From positions 18,897,001 to 18,961,000 of the forward strand of contig JAKSXM010000002.1 of assembly GCA_022575985.1 (NCBI GenBank): DNA of 64,000 nt. Direction: 5' to 3'. The translations under genes were made by a program, and so were the position numbers. Below the pieces are notes generated by a model, which worked only from the letters and a program-made list of their open reading frames with translations, had not been told where the DNA came from and did not search any database. Shown in pieces: positions 23,169 through 35,666 of this stretch. Position 1 is the stretch's first letter. Each line of letters begins with the position of its first letter. Source of the stretch: Anagrus nilaparvatae (Eukaryota > Arthropoda > Insecta > Hymenoptera > Mymaridae).

Positions 23169-26100
23169 ATGATCAAGGTAGTCCAAGAAAACATGCATAG
23201 AAGCTGGATCGCAAACCAGCTTATGTACCAAATTCAGAGGGAGAACAAGGCTGACCTGTGGATCATCAGCGAGCAGTACCCAGCAGCTAGTCCAAACCCA
23301 ACCACCTGGTTTGGGGACGAACTTGGAACAGCAGCTATTTGGTTCGCGAATCCTGGAAATGTTCCAGTTATAGCATCAGGAAGGGGCAGGGGCTTTGCGT
23401 GGATCAGAAGCAAAGCCATAACGTACGTGAGTTGTTACCTAACTCCAACAGGACCTATACAGAACTATTATACGAAGTTGGCAGACATAGAGGACTTTGC
23501 GAGAGAAGCGGGCGGCAATTTAATTGTTGCAAAAGACTTTAACGCCAAAGCTGTTGACTAGGGTATGCCTTATACTGACTCAAAGGGAGCAGCGACACTG
23601 GAAATGGTAGCAAGGTTTGGCCTCGCTGTTCTAAACGTGGGTAACACCAAAACCTTCAGAAGGCCCAACTACGTTGAAACAATAATAGACACGTCCTTCG
23701 CATCTGAAGGCCTGAGTACGAGGGTCAATAATTGGCACGTTATGGAAGTCTTTACTGCGAGCGACCACCAATACATTTCGTTCGAAATTCAGCATGAGAG
23801 ACAGCCCCCTGGAGAGGCATATAGGCCAAAACCAAGAGACTGGAACCTTAATAAGCTGAACAAAGAACGATTTATACGAGTTTTAATGACGGGACAAAGG
23901 GCAATTCTAATGAAACCCTGCAGATTAGGAAGTAAGGAAGACGCGGAGAAAGTAGTATCCGAAGTAATGACGCTACTTAAAAAAGCATGTGACGCTTCCA
24001 TGCCTCGAAAAAGGTTTAATGGAAGGAACCCACCTGTGTACTGGTGGAACACAGAAATCGCAGAGCTACGCAGACAAAGCTACATAACGCGAAGAAGAGC
24101 GACTAGAGCCAAGTCTCGCGAAGAAGCAAGGGAACTGATGATAGCTCATAAAGAAGTGAAGCGATCTTTGAGGCGGGCGATCAATGCCAGTAAGATCCGC
24201 TGTGAAAGGAACCTATGTCTTGAAGTGGACAACGATCCCTGGGGATTGGGCTTCAAGATAGTCACGAAGAAGCTAAGGGGCTTCGCGACTAGCTCACTAA
24301 TGGACAAAGAGGAAGCAAGGACAGTAGTTGATGCTCTGTTTCCGATGCACCCGACGAGAATAGACCAAGAGGAGGAAATTAGTGTAAACGATGTCCCGGA
24401 CTTCACGCAAGAAGAGTTGTTCGCTGCCGTGGAGTCTCTCAGAAATAAGAAAGCCCCCGGCCCAGACGGCATACCAGCCGAGATCATAAGAATTGCCGCA
24501 CACGAGTGTCCGTCATTGATGTTAATGATGTACAACACGTGCCTACGAGCTGGAGTCTTTAGTAGGCGATGGAAAAAGGCACTACTGGTCCTTATTGCCA
24601 GCGATCCAGGTGGTGGCTCGGGTGAAACCGTGAGGAAGAAGAGCGCGACGTAGCTTCAGTTCGCGCTCTCTCCCACAAAATGGAATGCTGGCAGTATAGG
24701 TGGAATGGTGACCCGAGGGGACGTTGGACGCACCGCCTTATTATCGATTTGGAAAGCTGAATGAACCGTGATCATGGGGAGATAGACTTCTACCTCACAC
24801 AGTTCCTAACTGGTCACGGTTATTTCCGCGATATGCTTTTCAAGTGGCGCAAGGTGACATCTCCGGAATGCTTGCATTGCCCGGGCGAGCTGGATACCGC
24901 TGAGCACACCTTTTTTGGGTGTCCTCGCTTCGCTGAAGGGCGACCGCCCTTCGATGAATGGAGGCCGGAAGGAGTCGTCCCGGAAATGCTGCGCAGTACC
25001 ACTAACTGGTACAGTATGGCAGAGTACGTACGGATGACACTGATTAAAAAAAAGGAGGAAGGTTTCCTCTCGTAGGAAAATCTCCTCCTTTATTGACAGG
25101 GTATGGCGAAGAAATGCCTTGGCTGCATTGTTTCCGGACCGAAGTAATACCTAAACAGGGAGTCCCGGTCCGGATTCTATGATATTGTCATAAATGCAGG
25201 AGGGTGGGGAGTTTAGTGAGTATTAATTAATTCCTCCTTTTGAGGTTGAGTCCCACATAACCATACAGTACGTGGTGTATGGTATGCGTAAATGCATTCT
25301 CCTCGTCCTACGAAAAAGGCCCTTTCTTGAAGAGGCCCAAAAAAAAAAAAACTGGTCCTTATCAGTAAAGGAAAGGGAGATTCCACACTCCCAGCCTACT
25401 GGCGACCTTTAGGACTATTGGATACAGCAGGAAAGGGATTCGAAAAAATGCTACAACCGCGTATTTTAAATGCAGTAGAAGCAGCAGGGAACTTATCTCC
25501 TCAGCAATACGGGTTTAGACGGGGGCGGTCCACGATCGGAGCTGTGAAGGAGGTCGTCGACGCGATAACGGGGGCCCAAATGGGTAATCATTACTCTCGT
25601 AAAATTACTCTTTTGGTTACCCTTGACGTCAAGAACGCATTCAACTCGGCAAAATGGACAAAGTTCTTGCAAGGACTAAATGACTTTGCAGTACCGAAAT
25701 ATTTGATGCGGGTAATGAAGAGCTACCTAAGCGACAGGTTACTATTGTACGAGACTTTTCAAGGGAAGAAGAGTAGGAAAGTGACAGCAGGTGAAGCTCA
25801 GAGCTCCATACTGGGACCTGACCTATGGAACATCTCTTATGATGGTATCCTGAGACTAGAGCTGGCGGATGGCTGCTTTATGATAGGCTACGCGAATGAT
25901 ATTGCCCTCGTGATCATAGCAAGGAATGTGCAACAAGCTAAGGACAGCTTGAGCGTCTGCATATTAAAGACAAGCGCATGGATGGAAGAGCACGGTTTAA
26001 GTCTGGCAGCAACAAAGACAGAGATCGTGATGTTCACGGGGAAGCAAATCAATACCGTCATTCCAATACGGGTCGTTGAGGATACCATTATAGAGACGAA

Positions 26101-26938
26101 AAGGTTCGTCAAATATCTTGGAATAGTTATGGATACGAAGCGGACCTATTTCGAGCATATTTCTCAAAGGGTCAAGAAGACAGGTACCACAACAATGGCC
26201 TTGAGCAGGCTGATGTCAAATATAAATGGCCCTAAGCCCAGCAAAAGAAAGCTGCTAATGTCCGTAACTCACTCCATCTTATTGTACGGAGCGCAGATTT
26301 GGGGTGAGGCACTGGAAAAGGATATCTATGCAAAAGACATGACAAGAGTTCAGAGGCAGGGTGCTCTGAGGGTTTCTTGCGCATACAGGACTGTCTCAGA
26401 AGCGGCAGTTCTTGTTATTGCCGGAATTATTCCAATTCAGCTTCTTGCCAAAAAGCGCAAGCTTATATACGAAAGAAAAAATGAGGAAGACCTAGAATAT
26501 ATTAAAGTGGATGTTAAGAGAGCTACAATGTTGGAGTGGCAAACGCTCTGGGAGGACCGCGCGGACAGTGCATGGACCAGGCGCCTCATAAAAGAGGTCG
26601 CACCCTGGACTCAGAGGGGGCACGGAGAGGTAAACTACTTTTTGACACAGTTCCTCAGTGGCCATGGGCTTTTCCAGTCTTATCTTTTCAGAATGGGAAA
26701 GGTCGTGAGCCCTGAATGTGTATTTTGTCCCGACAAACGAGACGACGCGCGTCACACTTTTTTCGAGTGTGACCGCTGGATAACTAGAAGGAGGGCGCTG
26801 GAGGCAGAGATGGAGATGGAGGAAGTCACACCCGATAACATAGTTGAAAAAATGCTCCAGAACGAGGAATCATGGAGCGTCGTGGCAAGGTACGTGGAGG
26901 AGATTCTGCGTGCAAAAAAGTTATTGACGACACCCTAA
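23169..26938 (+). pseudogene. Retrotransposon ORF2 (endonuclease-reverse transcriptase), inactivated
   Basis: This encodes an APE-type endonuclease followed by a reverse transcriptase. Endonuclease pieces include VVQENMHRSWIANQLM and the catalytic-type phrase AKDFNAKAVD. Reverse transcriptase pieces include APGPDGIPAEI, QYGFRRGRST and LVTLDVKNAFNSA. The C-terminus has a cysteine/histidine knuckle (ECVFCPDKRDDARHTFFEC). Breaks: an in-frame TAG at 23559 replaces the Trp usual in AxxWGMP, the insertion of 24596-25350, and a catalytic-box change (YANDIALV where YADD is expected). The turn motif usually written GVPQGSILGP reads GEAQSSILGP. Leaving out the nested insert, the frame continues without shift across the junction, so the insertion came into an otherwise nearly open frame. 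It would have copied element RNA at a nicked target but is dead now. Confidence 0.9.
24596..25350 (+). mobile_element. Nested 5'-truncated R1/LOA-type retrotransposon
   Basis: This is flanked by the 12-base duplication ACTGGTCCTTAT (24584-24595 and 25351-25362) and ends in poly-A. It carries only the end of ORF2 and the 3' untranslated region: a frame from about 24630 with a stop (TGA) near 24759, then 24761-25075 with FYLTQFLTGHGYF and the knuckle ECLHCPGELDTAEHTFFGC. This C-terminus is clearly related to, but different from, that of the element it interrupts, so two families of the same clade are involved. Order of events: host element inserted first, this one later. Confidence 0.9.
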
Positions 26939-27549
26939 CTAGGAGCCGTATGTAGGAGCGGTCAAAATAGACGGTTCTTGCACGCGGCACCAAGGGGGGG
27001 AAAATGGAGGACGTGCAAGGATATTTATTTATTTATTTATTATATTTATATATTTATTTATTTATAAACCTATCTATGTATATATCTATCTGACGTCATG
27101 GTGAAATAACAAGAAGTAGAAAGAAGAAATCTCCAGGATGAAAATACAAAAGAAAGAAAGGATCTTCATTTAAAGAGGATACATGGTCTAAGTCAACCCG
27201 ATGTAATGTGATAAACGGTTCCGGGTTGACTTGTATAAGGCAGAATAGGGGGTGAATTTAGTCGGTAGCTTGCCAGCGTGATCCGAGTCAAATCGGAAGC
27301 AAGCTGACATGGAGTCCTAGACATAACTTGGGGGCCGGGCCCAAGTATGCGTAACGCATTCTCACCTAGAGCAAATATTTAGTTGTACAGTTTTCAGAGC
27401 TTTAGCTCTATAAAATCGTCCAACTTTATATAAGCCGCCCTTGCTCGCATGCAAAACAAAAAAAAAAAAAAATTTGTCGTAACAAAATTAGTACACTCTT
27501 TTACAATCATTGAGTAAATAAATTAATACAATATATATATATGTATAAA

Positions 27550-28020
27550 AAAAGATCCTCGGTAGCTCTGTGGTTAGGGCGTTGGACTTCGGACCTGAAG
27601 GTTCGATTCCCGGCTATATCAACATCAAGTTTTTTTCTTTGCGAAAAATTCTTGATGTTCTTCTACCGTGGGTTCTAGGATTGAGGCATCCACCTAATGT
27701 GAAAAAAAAAAATTAACATTATGTGGATAACGCGGTCCGAAGTGCTTCCAGGGCACTATAAGCCGACGTGGGGTTCAGGAGAGGTCGCGTACCTCCTGGA
27801 CCATAGGTTCAACGCTCATACTAGCTACACTGACACTCAAACAATTCTACAATAACACTTTGTTCACTAACAATTGTCAAAAGGCGCTTTCATATCCTCA
27901 ACCCATTAAAATAGAGAGATAGAAAAATTAAAATAGTGCAGGGTGTGATAGCATGGGTTGTTGGTGACCTCTGTCACAACATCCGTATGGAAGTTCAAGA
28001 TGGAGGTTAAACAAATACCA
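27550..28020 (+). mobile_element. tRNA-derived SINE candidate
   Basis: The head at about 27554-27615 resembles a tRNA: an A-box-like TAGCTCTGTGGTTAGGGC, an anticodon-loop-like GGACTTCGGACC and a perfect B box GGTTCGATTCC. The acceptor arms do not pair and the variable/T-arm spacing is short, so it is not a functional tRNA. About 400 bases of unrelated body follow. An AT-rich repeated flank (AATATATATATGTATA near 27530-27546 and again near 28019-28035) looks like a target duplication, though low complexity weakens it. Polymerase III transcription is inferred from the boxes. I see nothing else in 28036-28318. Confidence 0.6.
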
Positions 28021-28318
28021 ATATATATATGTATATAAAAAATAAATTTAAAAATGAAAAAATAAAATTTACAATTTAAAGTTTAAATCTGTATAATTTG
28101 AATAGAGTAAAATTTTAAAACATCAAGAGTCAACAACAATCTGTCAATAATATATGATTAAAGTTAATAAAATTTATTAAAGTTAATAAATAAATATATT
28201 ATATATATAACAAGTTGCTATAACGTCAATAAAATTATAAGTAAATAATAAGTCAAAAAAAGAGAAATAATTAAATTAATAGTTAACAATATAGAGTCAA
28301 TACATGTATGAGACATGT

Positions 28319-28934
28319 TTATTTGTTTTCCAACCCAAATAAGTATATTTTAATGGCTTTTTTGAATTGTTTGAATGAAGGGAGATCACGTATGCACGGT
28401 GAGATTTTGTTCCAAAATTTGGCATACTTGAGTTGGAAAGAGTTCAAACCCCAATTATGTAAACAGGAGGTATTTCCAGATCTATACGAGGTCCCCGAGT
28501 TGGTCTGTCTCTTATGTATGACTTAAATAGTTGTAAAAGAAAAGGAGATTGTTTCATACGTATTATTTTAAACATAGTCAGAGAAGCAAAGTAGTCCATA
28601 CGCGTAGTTATTTGCATCCAGTTAAGTCGTCTTCTATAAGGTGTTATATGCTCCTGGCGTTTTAAACCAAAGATATATCTAATACTAGAGTTAGAGAGTT
28701 CAGAGGCTGGTCACCTAATTGTTTAGAAATATCAGAGTAGACGACGCTACAATAGTCCAATATTGGCATCACTAATGACTCTACTAGACGTTTACGAAGA
28801 GATTGAGAGGTACAAGGTTTAATGATCCGAAGACCATAAAGTACCCTATTCACTTTTTTGGTGACTTGTTTAATTTGAGAACGCCAGGAGAGGGTATTGT
28901 CAAATATAACACCTAAGTAGGTAACTTGCTCCAT
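28319..28934 (-). pseudogene. Non-LTR retrotransposon reverse transcriptase C-terminal remnant
   Basis: On the minus strand, the frame starts with EQVTYLGVIFDNTLSWRSQI and MPILDYCSVVYSD, the usual post-catalytic segment of jockey/CR1-type reverse transcriptases. After a frameshift near 28700 it continues with LNWMQITTRMDYFASLTMFK, and after another shift with AKFWNKISPCIRDLPS and a natural C-terminus ending FGLENK. It therefore keeps the last 200 or so residues in three frames. The catalytic domain is absent. It is a dead fragment, unrelated in detail to the R1/LOA elements upstream. Confidence 0.8.
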
Positions 28935-30666
28935 GAAAGTTATTACCTAATCTTGAATTTGTTTCCTAAATTTGCAAACTCTACTGTTTTTTTTACAATT
29001 AGTGATTTTTTTCCGCCATTTTTTTAGAAAAGTTATAGGCTAGAATGACCCTCATGGTACATGCCCGGTGTTCCTTAAAAAAATATTGTTCTACTGCTAA
29101 TAAAGTAACCAAACAATCCTGAGCTTATTCTACCTATAATCAATTAATTTTCGTGTACTTTTCCCAGATTTATATTTTTCCTGCATATAATAGAAAGACA
29201 ATGATTTTTTTGTTATAAATTTAATGTTTGATGATCTTAATCAAATAAATGCAAAAAAGTTGCTATTGCTAAAAAAATGTGAACAAAATATTAATTTTTA
29301 AGTATCTCGTATCTTTAGTAGTTTTGTTAAGAAACGATACCATATCAAGTACTCTTTTTTGATTCAAGGTTTTATTATTATAAATAATTATAATAATTTC
29401 CAAAGAAATTATAGATACCAATGAAAATAATCGTTTTTTTTTTTAAATGATACATCTTTTCACTTATTTCTATCTTAGTTATTTGGAAAAATAACGCTGG
29501 GTGCTCAAAACCGCATAAATGGTACACCATCCCACCCTTGACCCTACTCGTTTTAAAAATACCGCTTTTATTTGATTTTTGGACCTGATAACTAATTTTA
29601 TAAAAATTTTTTTCTCAAAATTTTTTGCATTAAAAATTAAAAAAAACAACATATTGTTTGTATGAATTATTAAACGATCTATTACAGACAAACACTTATA
29701 TATTAAATTTGTATATTTAATAATAAATTTTTAACATAAATATATGCTTTTTATATTTTTCATGATTTGTTCATCAGTCCAAGAGCAAGATATTCAGTTT
29801 TCAATATTTTCTATTGTTGGTACAGCAACATTACTCCAGTGAAATCGTGGTTTAGGGTGTTAAATTACTGTCCGTCATGAGTTTTGGTCTAATATAAGTT
29901 TTTTGGGTCACTAATCACGAATCTTGGGATCCTGCCTACTAAAAATTAGCGCTTTACCCTTAAATTAGCAAAACCTACATAGCAACAATATTCCTGTTAG
30001 GGGTATTTTTGGTAATTTAAGGGTGAAATACTAATTTTTCATTCAAAAATCCCCGAAATTCATGATCAGCGACCCCAAAAAACTCGTATCAAATCTAGAT
30101 ACTCAAAGTGCGAATCCATAAAAAATACCCCCTTTTAAAGGTATGATTGATTATTATGATTATTATGACCCAAGGAACCTATGATTCATGTGTTTTAAGC
30201 ATTTTATTTTGTAAAATTAACAATTTTCGTTATGCAACATTTTTTTATCGTTTTAAACTTACCCTAACATAACGTCCAGTAACGATTTTAATAAAACGGT
30301 CCCTCCCCATACAGCATCACGTAATTGTTGAACGTTCCCTTAATTTGACAATTATATTTATTATATAACTTAGTCAATAATTTTATCACAATATCAATGA
30401 TTATTTTCAATAAAAGAAAAAAATTCAATTAATTCCATGACTTTTAATCGTATTTCAAAGATATTAAATAAATAAATAAAACTATAATTTTTATTCTGCA
30501 CAATTTCTTCCCACGGCAGATCTAGTTTTAAGAAATTCATTATTTTTCAATTCCTCGTTTTTTTTTGTATTTAAATTTTTTCCGACAAAAAAAAACGCCA
30601 TTATTTTTTTTTTTTTTACATAATACCTAATTTTATGCACGGAAGTTCTAGTTTTAATACATTTAT
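28935..30666. other. Intergenic, no gene seen
   Basis: This is AT-rich sequence with short frames only. A weak inverted repeat spans about 29884-30097 (GGTAATTTAAGGGTGAA against TTTACCCTTAAATTAGC). No coding region can be supported. Confidence 0.4.
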
Positions 30667-31927
30667 TTGGTGTCACTTGATTTCTTAGATATGGTACATA
30701 AAATGAAAAAATTTTTTAACTCATATGAATATTTGTCATTGCTTGAGGAACCGTAGTGCCAATAATATGGGGCAGTGTTTTTTTTTTGAGCAGCTAAATC
30801 TGATTAGAAAGTTATTTTTTCAAGGAAAACTAAAAATATACTTTTTGGAATGGTGTTCCTCCTGATTGCCACGAGCGAAACCATGAAATTCATAATCAGT
30901 GACGAAAAACCTGTGTAATAAACCTTTTCTCTTTTTAGTTAGCAGAAACAACCCAGTCCCCCTCACTCCATAACTTGATTTGACTGGAACTCGGGCTGGA
31001 ATTATATGTCATAACGTAATCTTTTTCAATTCGCTCTACTGGGGTTGGAGCGCAAATAAAAGTGGCTTACAATTTAATCAACATAGACAAATAATAGGCA
31101 TAATTATCATCCCTGTATGTATAGTATAGATATTTATTTTTCAATTTAAATACATACATTTTATTTAAAAAAATACACTTATATTCAAGTTTAATTAAGT
31201 ACGTTTAAATAATAAAAGGTCAGTTCTATAATTTTAAAAAACAAAAAGTAAATAACATAAACTAACAAAAAATTTACATGTAAAAAGTTATTTAAATTAA
31301 TAATACTTGTAAATTTATAATTTTATTCATATTTAACTTCATATTATAAAAAATAATTAATGAATAAGGGTTTTGAAAATAAATTTACTTCCTGTATTTT
31401 ACAAATTTTTTATTAAAACTCAATAGTTGGCATTGATGAGTTTATGTCAATAAAAAAAAAAAAGTTAAAAGGTCAAAACAGAATAAGTTATGTAATAACA
31501 AAAAAATTCAACTCTAATTTAAAAAAAATTATATTTTAAATGCCAAAAAAAAATCGAAAAAAATAACACAAAGTTGCCTATCGTGAGCAATCAGCATATT
31601 TGTGGTAAAAAAAAAATAAAAATTAATATCGTATTCAGCGACCTAAAAAACATAAATAGTTTATAAAAATGTCTTAAAATTTCCTAAAAATAACCTAAAG
31701 TTGCCTATTGCTGGCAACCAGACCATTTTTGGTAAAATGGATAGCATAATTGTATTTAGTGGCTCATAAAACATTCCTAAATAACTGATAAAATGAAAAA
31801 AGAAAATGCTGCTAAATTATTAACACTACACGGTTCCTCAAGCAATGACAAATATTTACCTTCATGAGTTGAAAATTTTCACCACTTTATGTTTATCATA
31901 ATAACTGAGAAATAAAGTGACACCAAA
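30667..31927 (-). mobile_element. 1.26-kb terminal-inverted-repeat element, complete copy
   Basis: Both ends carry TTTGGTGTCACTTNATTTCT as inverted termini, followed by matching subterminal repeats (CATTGCTTGAGGAACCGT). It is homologous in opposite orientation to 19523-20840. No transposase frame is present, so it is probably non-autonomous. The flank right of it (31928-32010) matches the flank left of the hairpin at 17421. Confidence 0.75.
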
Positions 31928-32114
31928 TGTATAAATAATATAAAATAATACTTATGACGAATTTTTATCCATACATATTTTATCCAAATTATTCTGAACT
32001 CCAATTATTTTAAGTCCCTAATTAATTTTATTTCTATTTAACTTATATTATTGAAATCGATTAATTTATAAGGGTTTTTAAAATAAAATTTTAAATTTCA
32101 TGTTCTACCTCATT

Positions 32115-32821
32115 AATATATGGGCACGTCCAAGATAGAACTACCAGCCGAAAAATAAAAAATACTTTTTTCGTGTCACTTTTTACCTGGGATTTGTGAA
32201 ACCACTCCTATTTTACACTTCCTGATACATAATTTTGAGGTACAGCTGCTGCAAAGTTTGATTTTTCCAATTTTTTGATTTAAGCTGCCCAGTTCAACCT
32301 GAAATAACTCAAAACCATGAACTTTTAACATATACATATGATGGGGAAAAATTTTTCTTTTTAGCTGCACTACTCAAAAAAAAAAATTTTTTATTTTAGA
32401 CCGCTTCCGGTTTTATTTTTAACGGTTTGAAATTTTCAAATTGACTGGAAGTCAAGTTAGCCATAATTATTTTTAATCAAATTTTCCCAGAATGTTGGCC
32501 AGTTTGTCAGTTATGTTTTGTTTATGTATCAGCTTGTCTCAAAAAAATTTTTGACATGGGATATTCAAATGAGCACCCATTATTTTAGCCTGCCAAAATC
32601 AACCAAAATTAGCTAAAACAGGGGGAGTAATTTGTTTTTTTTTTCAATCAACGTAAAATTGATATCAGTTTAATCAATTATTGGTAAAATTGCCCAAAAA
32701 AGAACAAAAATTAATTTATACGCTATTTTAGGCTGATTTCGAGCTTTTTTAAAAAGTAAAATTAAAAAATTATTTTTTATTTTTCGACAGGTCATTCTAT
32801 CCTGGACGTGCCCATATATAT
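32115..32821. mobile_element. 0.7-kb inverted-repeat element with ATATGGGC ends
   Basis: The termini ATATATGGGCACGTCCA and TGGACGTGCCCATATAT are inverted complements. The terminal motif is shared with the 2.1-kb hairpin element at 17421-19522, suggesting one transposon family. The 64-residue frame inside has no domain. Confidence 0.7.
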
Positions 32822-35666
32822 GGATCAATTTAAACCAAATTGGGATAAGATGCCTGGCCGGGTATTGAAATTGGTTCCAAAGTAATTTTTCCTGAAAGAA
32901 CTATACTAAAAATAAGGCTTTACGTAATTTTTTAGCTCATAAGGTTCAGTCCTCGATTTTTGGCGGCCATTTTTATGCTTTGGACTCTTATAAAAAAGGT
33001 AAGAAAAATGAGAGATAATTTTTCTTATTCTTTCTGTAAAAAAATCACATTAAAATGAAAATTTTTTTCCTCTAAGTCCGGATAGGAAATTTCAAAAAGG
33101 TAAAAAATGATTTTCTTTAATTCAGAAATGTTTTTTTTATATATGTCCACTGATTTTTAAAAGCCACTTTTGAAAAATTCTGTAACACTGTACAAAGAAA
33201 AGAAACTTAAAAATAAGAAAATTATAGGACGCCAGTCAAAACTCAGAACTGCTGTTTAGCAGAATCAGCACCAGATAGAATTTCGAAATACAGAAAGAAG
33301 TTTTCAATATAAAAAACACCTAATTATTTTTAAAGTTAATATTAAAATATTCAATTTTTTCTTTATATTCGTTATTTTTTAAAAAAATTGATCTAAAGGG
33401 TGCCGGTTCTGCTAAATAGCAGTTCTGAGTTTTGACTAGTACCCGAAAATTAAATTTTTTCTATTTAAAAATTTGATTGTTTTTTAATTTTCTTTTAATC
33501 GTACAGAATTACAGAATTAATTGATAGCAGGATCATCTTCAGCGGGAAATTTTACGTACCCCCTGTTCAAGAAAATCATTTTTTAGGATCTGTTAGAGCG
33601 AGTGAAAATTAAAATAGAAAATTTTGCTTTTATTTGCAAATTTGAGAATTTTTAAAAATCGAAAACAGCTGCCATTTCAATACCTTTGAATCTAGAACCT
33701 TGATAATTTGGGAAAAATAATATTTTCACATACTTAACCCAGTAGAATCAGTTTTTTTAAAAGCCAACTTGAGAAAAGGTCTACTATAGGTTTTTTGGTT
33801 TGCTAAAGCTGCATCCGGGGTCCAAAGTGGCTCCAATCGGGGCAACACCCTGAAATCAGCAAAAACTATCCCTTTTTAAGGATTTTTTTTAATCTTCTGT
33901 AACCATAGCTAAAATGGTCAAACAAATGGCTTTTTTTTTTAATGACAGCCGTTTATTGCTCAGAAGCGTTGATGGCAATCCGGGTCCAAATTCAGAATTT
34001 TAAAATACAGAAACGTTTTTTTCATACCCATTATTATATATTCCAGGATTTTTTTATTTTAGAATAATATTTTTAAGAAATTTCTACAAATTAGAATAAG
34101 TAATTCTGAGAAGAGCATTTCACAAAAAGAATCAAGTACCAAATAAAAAATTTTATTTTTTTTTAAGTCTTTTTTCCGAATTTGTATAATAAAGCTTAAT
34201 ATTTCATAGTTTCGCATTGAAACGAACAACTTCAAATTCGGAAAAATTCAATTCTGGGCTTTGAAATTTCTTAAAATTTTAGTATTTTTTTTATTCGGAC
34301 ATTTTCAGAATTCCACTTAGCACTAAATATAACTAAAGTTCTTATGAAAAAGGACCTTTGGGAAATTCAAAAGATTCTCTAAAATTCAATGATATTTCCT
34401 AATTTTCTAAACATTCTCTAAAATATGATAATCGTTTTTTTACTATAAGATTAAGCGCAGCCGCAACGCAATGCGTATTTATTCAATACGATTTTTCGTC
34501 TCTGCGCGTTACGTTGAGGCTACGATTGTGGTTGCGACCCCCATTTACGGCGTTTGTAGAATCACCCTAGCACAATGGGCGAAAAGCTTTAGAAACTAAC
34601 GTTAAGAAGATGTTACTTTTGAGCCCTTCATATACCCTTCATATTTTCTAGCCGTTATATTTCCATAAATTATGTTGTACTAATTAACGTAAAAATTTTT
34701 TTTTAATTTTTACAAAAATAAATTAATTTTCTATTGACTTTCTCAGCTCAAACGTTTTTTTTAAATCGAAACATCGTACCCAAAATTGTAAATTTCCACC
34801 AAAAACAATCATAAAATTAATTTATTTTTCACTTTAGGTGTTTTCAAAGTGACACAATCGAGGACACAATGGAATATTTGCAATCTTCAGTTTATTAATT
34901 TGTTAATTCGACACTGTTCACTAAATTTTATATTTTATTGTTATTTACAGATTTATTACAGTTTTTATTCATATAAAATTCAATCGTATCTTATCTTATA
35001 AGAAGACTTTAAAGTATAATAATTATGATAACATTTTGCAAACACTTGAGTTTTCTTGGCTTTTGATTTTAATTTTTATAGATATAAGCATATAAAATGG
35101 CATTTAATAAAGCAAAATGCTTTGCTGAAACGGGGGTGGTTTTTTTTAAATAAAACATATTGGTCCCCAATAATTTAATTAATTTTAAACCTTAGCAGTG
35201 CTACCAGAATGATTCGCAAACTTGGTGCAAAGTTACTGTGCACCAAGTGAACCACCCCTTGGATTTTTTTTATACTGAAATATTTGATATTAATCAATAT
35301 TTTAATATTTACATTATTATAAAATCGATTTTATTTTCAAATTGAATCTTAAAAATTTAATTGCCGCAGTTTCGTACGGTCTAAAAATCTAACATGTCTT
35401 AAGAAATTTCACATTATTACAAACTTTAAAACTTTAATATAGTTTTGATTATTTACAGTAAGAGAACAAAATATTTTTAAATATCCTAATTTTTAATTAG
35501 CGTTAATATTTTTCTCTAATCACTCGATAGTACTACAAACCTGAAATCTCAAACACTTAAATTAAACATTATAAATTCTTATAACACTGATAACATTATT
35601 AACATAAATGCACACACTTTTTACAAAAAATCCATTTGTTTCTTTAAAAATTTTCTGTTTTGAGAC
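32822..35666. other. Intergenic, with one small hairpin at 33235-33436
   Basis: The only structured part is a 202-base hairpin with ends GTCAAAACTCAGAACTGC and its complement (33235-33436), MITE-like. A GC-richer patch near 34445-34560 (GCGCAGCCGCAACGC) may be another decayed element. The part closest to 35666 may include the 3' untranslated region of the reductase gene. Confidence 0.45.

Larger units (their letters stand above)
23084..27472 (+). mobile_element. 5'-truncated R1/LOA-type non-LTR retrotransposon
   Basis: The element is bounded by a 14-base target duplication TTTGTCGTAACAAA at 23070-23083 and 27473-27486 and ends in poly-A. It begins inside the end of ORF1: a frame ending NMTTK stops at a TGA that overlaps the ORF2 ATG (ATGA at 23169). 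GC content is far higher than in the surrounding DNA. The 3' untranslated part (26939-27456) includes an (ATTT)n run at 27025-27065. A second retroelement (24596-25350) is nested inside. The known family layout (gag, then endonuclease, reverse transcriptase and a terminal CCHC finger) fits. Confidence 0.9.

Noticed and set aside
24146..24538. 130-codon minus-strand frame within the retrotransposon
   Set aside because: Antisense shadow of the reverse transcriptase frame.
27554..27615. Functional tRNA (TCG anticodon-like loop)
   Set aside because: Acceptor stem does not pair, the anticodon stem is weak and the T-arm spacing is wrong; fits a SINE head instead.
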